Source: DASWJQ01 sp036397095
GTDB taxonomy: Bacteria > Chloroflexota > Anaerolineae > Anaerolineales > E44-bin32
DNA length: 16,203 nucleotides
Direction of reading: 5' to 3'
Assembly (NCBI GenBank): GCA_036397095.1
Contig: DASWJQ010000167.1
Span: forward strand, 1 to 16,203
Positions 1-5,949 of this stretch are shown here, one piece after another. Position 1 is the first letter of the stretch; the number at the start of each line of letters is the position of its first letter. A program made the translations under genes and the position numbers. The notes under the pieces are model-generated. The model was given only the letters and a program-made list of their open reading frames with translations. It had not been told where the DNA came from and did not search any database.

Positions 1-1413
1 GAGAGGGCCGGTCCTCTGCAGGTACACCGCCACCTCGCTGCCCATTCCTGATGGTGAGGTCCAGCTTTGATTGCCCGCCTGGAGGCTGACGTCGGCCTGC
101 GTCACGACCGTGCCCGACACGATGTCCAGCCACTTAAAGGAATACTGGCCGGCGGTGATACTGGCAAGCCCCATATTCCCTTGCCGGTCGGGGCTGTAGG
201 CGATATAGGCGTTTCCCGGGTCGGCCAGGACATACTCCGTTGCGCCAAGCGCCAGGGCGTCGTTAGGTGCCATCCCCTGGAAGGGGATCGATTCCATGAA
301 CGACACGAGTCGACCGCAATCCCTCAGGTCCTCGATGTCGGTCTGGGCGATATCCCAACGCAGGTGCATAACGTAGCTGCCGCCCAGCGCCGTTGCCCAA
401 CTGCGCAGCCTTGCGTCGTCGCCAAAGGCATCCGGATGACCCTCGGCCATGTTCAAGTTATACCGACCGTTAGCGCTCTGCCAGGCGGAGACGATGCCGC
501 TGTGGAATCCATCAGGCGAGGTGCTGCTGTATTGGATGGCGAATTGGTCGATATTCGGGTCGTCGGCGAACTCGGGGAAACTCAGACCGATCGTCTTGTG
601 GACGGCGATCGGGTGATCATTCGGATCCGCGGTGCGGATCTCGGCAGCGATGTTCGAGACGCGCGTTGGGGTGTAGCGTTCCTGGTATTCCTCAGCCACG
701 ACCCAAATCAAGTGCTTCAGCCCGCTAAAGGTCCCCACTAGCCCCTGGATGAATGCCCGCTCGTTGGCGCCGACGCTGTCGCCGGTATTCCAGATCCGGC
801 TGCCATCGTCATACAGGATGAAGAAAACAAGGATGCCCTCATCGTCCATGGCCTGAAACCAGCCAGCCCACTGCGCCAGAATGTCGGGATCGAGGCCCTT
901 GGATGGATCGGAGTCAATGAAGGGGTTGTGGGTGGTGTCGCCATCACCGCCGTGCGAGCGGACGGCCATAAGGTAGATGGCATTGGCCCCGGCGTCCGCG
1001 ACCTTGTCAATCAGTTCTGCCTGATCGCCATCCCGGGTGCCGTCCTGGTTGCGGGTGCCGCGGTACAGGAAGTCTTCCGGATCGCCAGGCCCACACATGA
1101 AGAAAGGACCCCCGTTGTAATACTTGAGCCACTGTGGGTGTGCAGGGTCCACAACCACTTGGCCGTTGAGCGCCAGGGCGGGTTGCGGGGAGCGAGCCGA
1201 AAGTTCAGCGGTTGCCGCCGACCCGGTGCCGGCCCAACCGGTTACGCCTCCGAGGACGAGGACGAGCAGGGCCCGGACAGCGTTCCACGCAGACCGCCGA
1301 GTGAGTCCCTGACGCCGCCCGGTCACCTTCGTGGGACGGGCGGGCGAGCCAGCAGGCCTGCGCAGTTCCGGCGAGCCCCCTGTGGGGTATTGGTGAATCC
1401 AACCATGACCCAT
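1..1413 (-). CDS. Secreted glycoside-hydrolase-like protein (DUF4038 / collagen-binding-domain type), C-terminus beyond the window
   Basis: The minus strand is open from the stop at 1450-1452 through to base 1, giving 471 codons without a stop. From ATG 1413 there is a long basic N-terminus, a hydrophobic stretch at about residues 46-62 and a likely signal cleavage after ATA near residue 69, so the protein is probably exported. A second possible start, GTG 1326, would give a more usual signal peptide; neither start has a strong ribosome binding site. The mature part has FFMCGPGDPE near residue 104, then alternating beta-strand-like segments (ILVFFILYDDG near 193) and LIWVVAEEY at 235-243, whose Glu 241/242 could be the acid/base. 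The last visible residues (WTSPSGMGSEVAVYL) resemble the C-terminal domain often fused to DUF4038 catalytic domains. This family includes apiosidase-like plant polysaccharide hydrolases. The substrate cannot be told. The gene is divergent from everything else here. Confidence 0.75.
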   Translation of the reverse strand, partial: MGHGWIHQYPTGGSPELRRPAGSPARPTKVTGRRQGLTRRSAWNAVRALLVLVLGGVTGWAGTGSAATAELSARSPQPALALNGQVVVDPAHPQWLKYYNGGPFFMCGPGDPEDFLYRGTRNQDGTRDGDQAELIDKVADAGANAIYLMAVRSHGGDGDTTHNPFIDSDPSKGLDPDILAQWAGWFQAMDDEGILVFFILYDDGSRIWNTGDSVGANERAFIQGLVGTFSGLKHLIWVVAEEYQERYTPTRVSNIAAEIRTADPNDHPIAVHKTIGLSFPEFADDPNIDQFAIQYSSTSPDGFHSGIVSAWQSANGRYNLNMAEGHPDAFGDDARLRSWATALGGSYVMHLRWDIAQTDIEDLRDCGRLVSFMESIPFQGMAPNDALALGATEYVLADPGNAYIAYSPDRQGNMGLASITAGQYSFKWLDIVSGTVVTQADVSLQAGNQSWTSPSGMGSEVAVYLQRTGPL

Positions 1414-1448
1414 GGGCAGTCCGATCTCTCTAACTGCGCTACTCCCCT

Positions 1449-1479
1449 TCTATACGGATGATCCCCCAGAAAGTTGCAA
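1449..1479 (-). promoter_or_regulatory. Weak candidate promoter for the glycoside-hydrolase-like gene
   Basis: Read on the minus strand, TTGCAA (1479-1474) and TATAGA (1454-1449) each match four of six bases of the sigma-70 -35 and -10 boxes. The 19-base spacer is longer than ideal. It would give a leader of about 30 bases before ATG 1413. The match is weak and could be chance. Confidence 0.22.
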
Positions 1480-1784
1480 AATTGGAGCGCCCAGGTGGAG
1501 GGCACCCATGGGTTGGATGCCCGCTGTGTCCAGGCGACGAACACTGGGCTGTTGAGGACGACCGCCCCCGGCGCCGCCCGTCGAGCGCATTATAGGTTTG
1601 GCCTCGGCAGAAGGAAATGAGACGATGGGACCAGTCACGTTCGCCCGTCGGCAGAAGCAACATGACCTATGTTTTGGCACGAGCGAGACCCGAAGGGTTG
1701 GGGTGCCAGATGGGCTCCAGACCGCCCGCTCAGGATCAGCCCGCCCTTGTTCAGCCAGCCACGGTCCCTGCGGTTAGGACTTGG

Positions 1785-1807
1785 CCGGGCCGCCGCCGGC
1801 GGCCCGG
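1785..1807. repeat. GC-rich inverted repeat with 11-bp arms
   Basis: CCGGGCCGCCG and CGGCGGCCCGG are perfect reverse complements separated by one base (C1796). No T-run follows on either strand, so it is not a standard intrinsic terminator. As DNA it is a near-perfect palindrome; as RNA a few central pairs would have to open to form a loop. The role is unknown. Confidence 0.6.
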
Positions 1808-1840
1808 ATGCCCTGGAAGAACCGCGTGGGCTTCGCACCG

Positions 1841-1870
1841 TTGGACTCGGAAGTGAACGTATGTTATGCT
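1841..1870 (+). promoter_or_regulatory. Candidate extended -10 promoter upstream of the first response regulator
   Basis: TTGGAC (1841-1846) is followed after 18 bases by TATGCT (1865-1870), and the bases just before the -10 box read TGT, an extended -10 signature. The following stretch is locally AT-richer than its surroundings. If used, it would give a leader of about 315 bases before the regulator at 2193. The -35 match is poor. Confidence 0.3.
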
Positions 1871-2030
1871 TTGATGACAAATTTAGTCGGATTTTCCGCC
1901 GACGCAAGCGCGGTCCAGGTTTCCCCTGGATCTCACCAAACTGGAACCAGGAACCAAACGGGTCGTACCCTGCAACAACTTTCGGCCTACGCTCACGACG
2001 TGCCACCCCATAGGAAGTAACGGTCTGCGA

Positions 2031-2060
2031 ACAGTCTGGAGTCGCAAAACTGAAGACTGT
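2031..2060. repeat. Inverted repeat ACAGTCT / AGACTGT
   Basis: Perfect 7-bp arms at 2031-2037 and 2054-2060 are separated by 16 bases. The spacing between arm centres is about two helical turns, which would suit a dimeric regulator. It lies 26 bases before the candidate leader ORF. It could equally be a weak RNA stem or chance. Confidence 0.4.
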
Positions 2061-2085
2061 CCGGTGAATCACGCGAGGAGCTACG

Positions 2086-2208
2086 ATGGGGATTGCCTCA
2101 GCGATTCATCGCCGGAGTCAGAGGCCGGGGGGAAGTGAGCCCCTCCCCGACGGCCACCGGGAGATGATTGTGTCAAGCGAGGCGCGGCTGTCATGTCAAA
2201 GTCTGTAA
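2086..2208 (+). CDS. Possible 40-residue leader peptide overlapping the first response regulator
   Basis: A good Shine-Dalgarno sequence, AGGAG at 2076-2080, lies five bases before ATG 2086. The frame runs 40 codons (beginning MGIASAIHRR) and stops at TAA 2206-2208, inside the regulator that starts at 2193 in another frame. It has no recognisable domain, signal peptide or run of one amino acid. The arrangement is what a translationally coupled leader peptide would look like: ribosomes terminating at 2208 could re-initiate at 2193, whose own ribosome binding site (GCGAGG) is weaker. The evidence is the ribosome binding site and the overlap only; composition does not prove it is translated. Confidence 0.33.
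   Translation: MGIASAIHRRSQRPGGSEPLPDGHREMIVSSEARLSCQSL
2123..2155 (+). promoter_or_regulatory. Hairpin in the leader of the first response regulator
   Basis: GGCCG plus GGGG (2123-2131) can pair with CCCC (2145-2148) and CGGCC (2151-2155), leaving a two-base GA bulge and a 13-base loop. It lies inside the candidate leader ORF and ends 37 bases before ATG 2193. No U-run follows, so it is not an obvious terminator. It could affect translation of the regulator; this is inference. Confidence 0.35.
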
Positions 2209-2867
2209 TTTCTGTGCTCATTGCCGACGACGAGCAGCTCGTCTGCGATACAGTCGCGCTGTCGCTCGAATGGGCCGGGCTCAAAGTCGTCGGTATTGTC
2301 AAGAAACCGTCGGACGTCATCGGAATGGCTGCCAAGACACACCCGGACGTTGTACTCCTCGACATCCAGATGTTTGGCCGGAATGTGCTCGGCATGTTGC
2401 CTGCTATGGCGCATGCCCTCCCCAAGCTAAAGGTCGTCATATTCTCGGCGTGGTCCGAGCCAGACTACCTTGCGCGAGCGATCGTCCACGGTGCGGCGGG
2501 CTACCTGACAAAGAATCTCCCGGTTCGGGAAATCGTACGGGCGATTGAGGTGGCGGCGAATGGGTGGCAGGGGTACGATCGTCCGACGGTGCTGGCGGCG
2601 GTCGATGCCATTGGCCGTGGCCTGAAGACTCGGCGACGGTCGGCGATTGGCAAAGGGGCTGGCATCGACCTTACGGGCCAGGAACGCAGGATCCTGACCC
2701 TGCTGGCTGAGGGATTGAACAACCGGGCCATCGCCCGGCTGCTCGGTCTCGCCGAGCCCACGGTCAAGAGTCACGTTCGCAGCATTTTGAGCAAGCTCCA
2801 TTTGTCCGATCGGACAAGCGCCGTTGTCTGGGCGTATACTGAAGGGGGATTGCGCCAGAATTATTGA
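2193..2867 (+). CDS. NarL/FixJ-family response regulator (receiver + LuxR-type HTH)
   Basis: The 224 residues have the usual length and two-domain layout of the NarL family. Receiver domain, about 5-122: acidic pair D12-D13, phospho-acceptor D57 in VVLLDIQM, switch residue S85 in VIFSA, and K107 in GYLTK. The C-terminal LuxR-type helix-turn-helix spans about 160-216 and is well conserved (LTGQERRILTLLAEGLNN, then EPTVKSHV). It should be a phosphorylation-controlled DNA-binding transcription factor in the cytoplasm. No histidine kinase is adjacent, so its partner is encoded elsewhere. The ATG start has only a modest GCGAGG ribosome binding site about ten bases upstream and may be coupled to the leader ORF. 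A homologue of the same length follows. Confidence 0.93.
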   Translation: MSKSVISVLIADDEQLVCDTVALSLEWAGLKVVGIVKKPSDVIGMAAKTHPDVVLLDIQMFGRNVLGMLPAMAHALPKLKVVIFSAWSEPDYLARAIVHGAAGYLTKNLPVREIVRAIEVAANGWQGYDRPTVLAAVDAIGRGLKTRRRSAIGKGAGIDLTGQERRILTLLAEGLNNRAIARLLGLAEPTVKSHVRSILSKLHLSDRTSAVVWAYTEGGLRQNY

Positions 2868-3021
2868 CGCGTACGGTTCCCAGCACCGGTCGAGGTTGGC
2901 CAAGCAGAATCGCCCTGTACCGGGGAGCCGCTGGGAGGGAAGCAACGACATCTGGCAGCTGTCATGAGGTAGGATCGGATGTGAAGGGTTGGCCTGGCCG
3001 GCGTGCGGTAACTGCGCCATT

Positions 3022-3038
3022 ATTCATTCTCATTCATT
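3022..3038. repeat. Direct repeat ATTCATT with 10-bp period
   Basis: Two copies of ATTCATT (3022-3028 and 3032-3038) are exactly one helical turn apart between the two regulator genes, in a short AT-rich patch within GC-rich DNA. Phased direct repeats of this type often bind response regulators on one face of the helix. Its role here is inferred. Confidence 0.4.
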
Positions 3039-3104
3039 GAGCTAGCGCCAACTCCGACCACTGACACTCTACCCGACAGCCCAAAGGTCGTAAATCCGTG
3101 TAGG

Positions 3105-3128
3105 GCAAGGTGGCAATGCACACCTTGC
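3105..3128. promoter_or_regulatory. Perfect 8-bp inverted repeat just before the second response regulator
   Basis: GCAAGGTG (3105-3112) and CACCTTGC (3121-3128) are exact reverse complements separated by eight bases, and both arms are flanked by TAGG in the same orientation. The site ends six bases before the GAGGG ribosome binding site (3135-3139) of the gene starting at 3147. As DNA it looks like an operator for a dimeric regulator, possibly one of the two neighbours. As RNA it would form a stem right beside the ribosome binding site. Which of these applies cannot be decided from sequence. Confidence 0.5.
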
Positions 3129-3146
3129 TAGGCCGAGGGTTGTGAC

Positions 3147-3821
3147 GTGGTGCAGAAACCCATCCGAGTGCTTATCGTCGATGACCATGCCGTCGTAGCC
3201 GAGGCGCTGGCTTTGTATCTAGGCAACGAGGCGGACCTCGAGGTGATCGGGACGGCGCCCAGCGGGCGCGCCGCCATCGCAGCCGCCGTCGAGCATCGCC
3301 CCGATGTAGTGTTGCTGGACGTCCGGATGCCGGACATGGACGGCCTGCAGGTACATTCGGCATTGATCGCCACGGACCGCCCGCCTGTCGTGCTGATGAT
3401 GACAGCCTACCCCCGACCAGATCTCCTTAAGGAATCGCTCACGATGGGTTCCAGCGGATTCTTGAGCAAGGAGCTCGGACTGCGTGCCATCCCCCGCGCC
3501 ATCCGGGCAGCCGTTAGTGGGAATTCGGTCGTCGATCGGTCCCTGATAGGAAGCACCTTCGGCGCTGGACGCACCCCCAACTCCAGTGGTCACTTTGTCG
3601 AAACCCAGGACGCGGCTGTCCGATCGCTAACCGGTCCGGAGCATGCCGTTCTTGTGTTGTTGGCCCAGGGGTTGGACGACGATGAAATCGGCGCCACGCT
3701 CCGGATGGAGCCGAGATCGATCAAGGCCTGTATATCGCAGGTGTATCAAAAGGCCGGAGTCACCACCCGGACACAAGCCGCCATCTGGGCAATTCGTCAA
3801 AGGATTTCGGTCGGGATCTAA
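3147..3821 (+). CDS. Second NarL/FixJ-family response regulator, divergent HTH
   Basis: Also 224 residues. Receiver domain, about 5-123: D12-D13, phospho-acceptor D58 in VVLLDVRMPDMDG, T86 and K108 in GFLSK, so all phosphorylation residues are present. The LuxR-type helix-turn-helix at about 161-217 is less canonical: the usual RE after LT is PE, and the recognition helix reads RSIKACISQVYQKAG instead of the common TVKxHV pattern. It starts at GTG 3147 with GAGGG seven bases upstream. It follows the first regulator by 279 bases and probably has its own promoter or operator. The equal length and layout suggest the pair arose by an old duplication. No kinase is present in the window. Confidence 0.92.
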   Translation: MVQKPIRVLIVDDHAVVAEALALYLGNEADLEVIGTAPSGRAAIAAAVEHRPDVVLLDVRMPDMDGLQVHSALIATDRPPVVLMMTAYPRPDLLKESLTMGSSGFLSKELGLRAIPRAIRAAVSGNSVVDRSLIGSTFGAGRTPNSSGHFVETQDAAVRSLTGPEHAVLVLLAQGLDDDEIGATLRMEPRSIKACISQVYQKAGVTTRTQAAIWAIRQRISVGI

Positions 3822-4041
3822 GTCTCCGCCCGCATCGAGAGCTTGAATTACCTGGGCGGGACTGAGTGGGGAAGGTTGCTGCCTCCTCACCGCAGGTCGA
3901 AGACGTTCTGGGCCGGTTGAACCTCGCCAGAGAACTTCCCCCTCACGTACGCAAGGAATCACCCAGAAGGATGATGGCAGGCGCCCCCGGCTTGACCACA
4001 ATGAGTTAGACGCCGGGTGGGACCGCAGTTCTAAAGCCGGA

Positions 4042-4081
4042 AGCACACGTGCTACGGGGATTCGCAGGGGGCGCAGCACGT
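4042..4081 (+). repeat. Competing inverted repeats around ACGTGCT
   Basis: ACGTGCT (4047-4053) is perfectly complementary to AGCACGT (4075-4081). The shorter AGCAC also occurs immediately upstream at 4042-4046 and can compete for GTGCT. Two mutually exclusive stems are therefore possible in the transcript, as in attenuators, but no terminator U-run is seen next to either. Confidence 0.35.
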
Positions 4082-4146
4082 TCCGCCGAACGGTCGAAGT
4101 CCATCCTGACAGATCGGTTTCAATTTAGTGTCCACACCGCTCGACG

Positions 4147-4194
4147 GGCCTGCCGTGATATCGCAGTGTGTCGCCAGGCCATGATCGGGGCCTG
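4147..4194 (+). promoter_or_regulatory. Alternative hairpins: one CAGGCC flanked by two GGCCTG copies
   Basis: CAGGCC (4175-4180) can pair with GGCCTG upstream (4147-4152, loop of 22) or downstream (4189-4194, loop of 8). The two GGCCTG copies lie in a nine-base direct repeat GGGCCTGCC (4146-4154 and 4188-4196). This is a symmetric switch-like arrangement in the probable leader of the NusG-paralogue operon. The stems are only six pairs, so function is speculative. Confidence 0.35.
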
Positions 4195-4202
4195 CCCTGT
4201 TA

Positions 4203-4214
4203 TTCGGTAGTGTT
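4203..4214 (+). promoter_or_regulatory. Sequence resembling the RfaH ops element core
   Basis: TTCGGTAGTGTT matches the enterobacterial ops element GGCGGTAGCGTG at eight of twelve positions, including the GGTAG core and the following GT. It lies about 94 bases before the first gene of a cluster whose second gene is a NusG/RfaH-type protein. The position is right, but the match is imperfect and such elements are not known to be conserved outside proteobacteria. Confidence 0.25.
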
Positions 4215-4307
4215 CCGGCGAGGAGGGCGGGCCAGGAATTTGGTCATCCACGAGGCAACCTGCCACGACCAGCACCGACGAGTTACGCAGATTTCGGTGG
4301 GTTAGGT

Positions 4308-4538
4308 ATGAGACAAAACATCCCGAGGGACCGGCAGGCCGAACGCCTGCGTGTGATGGTCAACTGCCCTTCGTGTGGCGGTTCCCAGTTTGAGACGCCT
4401 GCCGAAGTTACCAACCAAATCTCCGAACGGCTGATGTGCTTGGAGTGTGGACTGGTCTGCACCGTCAACGATGGACCGGAGTCGACGGGGTGGAAGATGA
4501 GCTTGGCGGATTGGAGGACGCACTTCCCCTATGACTGA
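4308..4538 (+). CDS. Small zinc-ribbon protein, coupled to the NusG paralogue
   Basis: This 76-residue protein has two Cys pairs, CPSCGG near residues 20-25 and CLECG near 44-48, spaced as in a rubredoxin-like or zinc-ribbon knuckle. The rest is a basic N-terminus and an acidic, Trp-containing tail. There is no signal peptide or membrane segment, so it should be cytoplasmic. I do not recognise a named family. Its last eight bases overlap the start of the NusG-like gene (ATG 4531), which suggests coupled translation and possibly a joint function, such as an accessory factor for the antiterminator. ATG 4308 is the first ATG in frame but has a poor ribosome binding site; ATG 4356 is an alternative that keeps both Cys pairs. 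Confidence 0.72.
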   Translation: MRQNIPRDRQAERLRVMVNCPSCGGSQFETPAEVTNQISERLMCLECGLVCTVNDGPESTGWKMSLADWRTHFPYD

Positions 4539-5067
4539 TGGGTTGCTCGGCCAGTGGTACGCGTTGCGGAGCCAGGCGCACAAGGAGCGGCTGTTGTGGC
4601 GCCAGGTCGAGACCCGCGGTTTCGAGGTCTTCTACCCAAGGCTCCGGGTGCGACCTGTCAACCCTCGCTCGAGGAAGATCCGCCCCTTCTTCCCCGGCTA
4701 TCTGTTCATCAAAGCTGATTTGAGTGCCGTGGGCGAGTCGATCTTCAATCGCTTGCCGTACTCGATGGGGCTTGTGGGTTTCGGGGGCGAGCCAGCACCC
4801 ATTCGTGACCATGTCATCCACCATTTGCAGCAGCGTGTCGGTGAACTCAACGCCGCGCGGGTCCACTATCTTGATCAATTCCAACACGGCGATCCGGTGC
4901 GGATCACGGATGGACCATTTGGGGGGTATGAGGCGATCTTTGATCTGCGTCTGACCGGCCAGGATCGCGTCCGGCTGCTGCTCGAAATGCTGAGCGGCAG
5001 GTGGGTTCACGTTCAAGTGGGTGGCAACCAGATCGAACGTGTCAGGCCAAGCGAGCAACGCTCCTAG
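4531..5067 (+). CDS. NusG paralogue (RfaH/UpxY/LoaP-like transcription antiterminator)
   Basis: These 178 residues match the NusG layout. An NGN domain lies at about 7-105, starting QWYALRSQAHKE and containing PFFPGYLFI at 52-60. A KOW domain lies at about 118-172, with GDPVRITDGPFGGYEAIF. NGN domains bind the clamp helices of RNA polymerase; specialised paralogues at the head of polysaccharide clusters increase processivity through the operon. The position at the head of a glycan cluster, rather than beside the ribosomal-protein and SecE genes where housekeeping nusG sits, points to a specialised paralogue. GGAGG at 4513-4517 lies 13 bases before the ATG, a little far, but the overlap with the upstream gene allows coupling. 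Whether it resembles RfaH, UpxY or LoaP most closely cannot be told by eye. Confidence 0.88.
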   Translation: MTDGLLGQWYALRSQAHKERLLWRQVETRGFEVFYPRLRVRPVNPRSRKIRPFFPGYLFIKADLSAVGESIFNRLPYSMGLVGFGGEPAPIRDHVIHHLQQRVGELNAARVHYLDQFQHGDPVRITDGPFGGYEAIFDLRLTGQDRVRLLLEMLSGRWVHVQVGGNQIERVRPSEQRS

Positions 5068-5130
5068 CCCGGCACCAACCACCCACCAATTCACGATCGA
5101 GCACAGTAAACCGACATTCACGATGTCGGA

Positions 5131-5949
5131 ATGGCGGAGCCTGCCAACTGGTGGCGGATACAGCCCGCTGAAGGATCGCAATCCGAATTGGCACTGCTCG
5201 AAGGCGTACGCCTGTACATCAGCCGACATGCCACCAGTCTCCCTCGCTACCTATGGGAGCAGTTCATCCTTGCCGTCGGCGGGTGGATACCGACGCCCCT
5301 TGGAATGGCGATCAGGTCGCTGCTCTACCGGCTGGTCCTCCGCATGGATGGATGGGTCGCCATCGATCGCGGTGTGCGGCTCAGCTTCTGCAGCCTGGTC
5401 CGGCTCGGCCATGGCGTGTATCTGGACCAAGGGACCTACCTGCATGCAACCCCTAGTGGTATTCGGATTGGCGACCGAACGATCGTGATGCATGGGGCCG
5501 TTCTGCACGTATACAATTTTCGCGGCATCCCCCACGCCGGCATCCAGATTGGCTGCGACTCGCTGATTGGGGAGTACACGATCATTCGCGGACAGGGCGG
5601 CGTCTCCATCGGGGACCGGGTGTATACATCGCCGTTGACGCAGATCATCGCGGTTAACCATGTGTTTGACGACCCCACCCAGCCCTTCATCGACCAGGGG
5701 ATAACAGCCGAGGGCATCGCCATAGAAGACGATGTGTGGATCGGCGCCGGCGCTTTGATCACCGACGGGGTCAGAATCGGGGCCGGTTCGGTTGTCGCAG
5801 CTGGCGCGGTCGTCACGAAGGACGTGCCGGCGCACAGCGTCGTCGGCGGCGTGCCGGCCAGGGTGCTGCGGTCCGTCGGGGATCCGCCAGACCGGCCGGG
5901 AGCTGCAGTGGTGTTCGCCCGGCAGCGAGGTGGAGCGAGCAGCGAATGA
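5131..5949 (+). CDS. Left-handed beta-helix (hexapeptide repeat) acyltransferase
   Basis: The first 75 residues are helical with a hydrophobic segment near 45-70. They are followed by repeated hexapeptide units from about 85 to 245 (for example IRIGDRTIVMHGA, VSIGDRVYTS, IAIEDDVWIGAGA, VRIGAGSVVAAGAVVTKDV). H177 in AVNHVFDDP fits the catalytic His of acetyltransferases of the NodL/maltose-acetyltransferase type, and the end VVGGVPARVL is typical of the family. It probably acetylates a sugar or lipid-linked glycan using acetyl-CoA. The ATG is the first after an in-frame TAA at 5107; the ribosome binding site is poor. Its stop overlaps the next gene in an ATGA, so the two are likely translated together. 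Confidence 0.85.
   Translation: MAEPANWWRIQPAEGSQSELALLEGVRLYISRHATSLPRYLWEQFILAVGGWIPTPLGMAIRSLLYRLVLRMDGWVAIDRGVRLSFCSLVRLGHGVYLDQGTYLHATPSGIRIGDRTIVMHGAVLHVYNFRGIPHAGIQIGCDSLIGEYTIIRGQGGVSIGDRVYTSPLTQIIAVNHVFDDPTQPFIDQGITAEGIAIEDDVWIGAGALITDGVRIGAGSVVAAGAVVTKDVPAHSVVGGVPARVLRSVGDPPDRPGAAVVFARQRGGASSE

Larger units (their letters stand above)
1414..2085. other. Divergent intergenic region without a supportable gene
   Basis: About 670 bases separate the left-pointing hydrolase from the first regulator. Open frames of up to 145 codons exist on both strands, but they overlap each other, are rich in Arg, Pro and Ser, and match no family I recognise; I read them as chance frames in GC-rich DNA. 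The palindrome ACCCATGGGT lies at 1504-1513, and its core CCCATGGG recurs at 1409-1416 over the hydrolase start codon. A GC-rich palindrome and weak promoter-like elements are listed separately. Confidence 0.6.
3822..4307 (+). other. Long structured leader region before the glycan cluster
   Basis: These 486 bases carry no convincing gene. They hold several pairs of complementary sequences (CCGCCC 3826-3831 with GGGCGG 3854-3859; the 4042-4081 set; the 4147-4194 set) and a purine-rich AGGAGG at 4221-4226 with no good start codon at normal spacing. The region sits directly upstream of a zinc-ribbon/NusG-paralogue pair, where a 5' leader acted on by such a protein would be expected. I found no clear promoter. 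Confidence 0.45.

Noticed and set aside
67..741. 224-codon plus-strand open frame
   Set aside because: It is the antisense shadow of the minus-strand hydrolase; the minus frame has the domain-like motifs and signal peptide.
928..1461. 177-codon plus-strand open frame
   Set aside because: Also antisense to the hydrolase N-terminus and without recognisable features.
1635..2072. 145-codon minus-strand frame and overlapping 114-codon plus-strand frame
   Set aside because: Both are rich in Arg, Pro and Ser, have no motif or convincing ribosome binding site, and overlap each other; chance frames in GC-rich DNA are more likely.
4240..4305. 22-codon TTG frame ending just before the zinc-ribbon gene
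   Set aside because: Rare start codon, poor ribosome spacing and no composition signal; not enough to call a leader peptide.
5736..5945. Longer start for the GT2 gene
   Set aside because: The extra 70 residues lie over the acyltransferase in another frame and look like shadow sequence; the GT2 fold starts at 5946.
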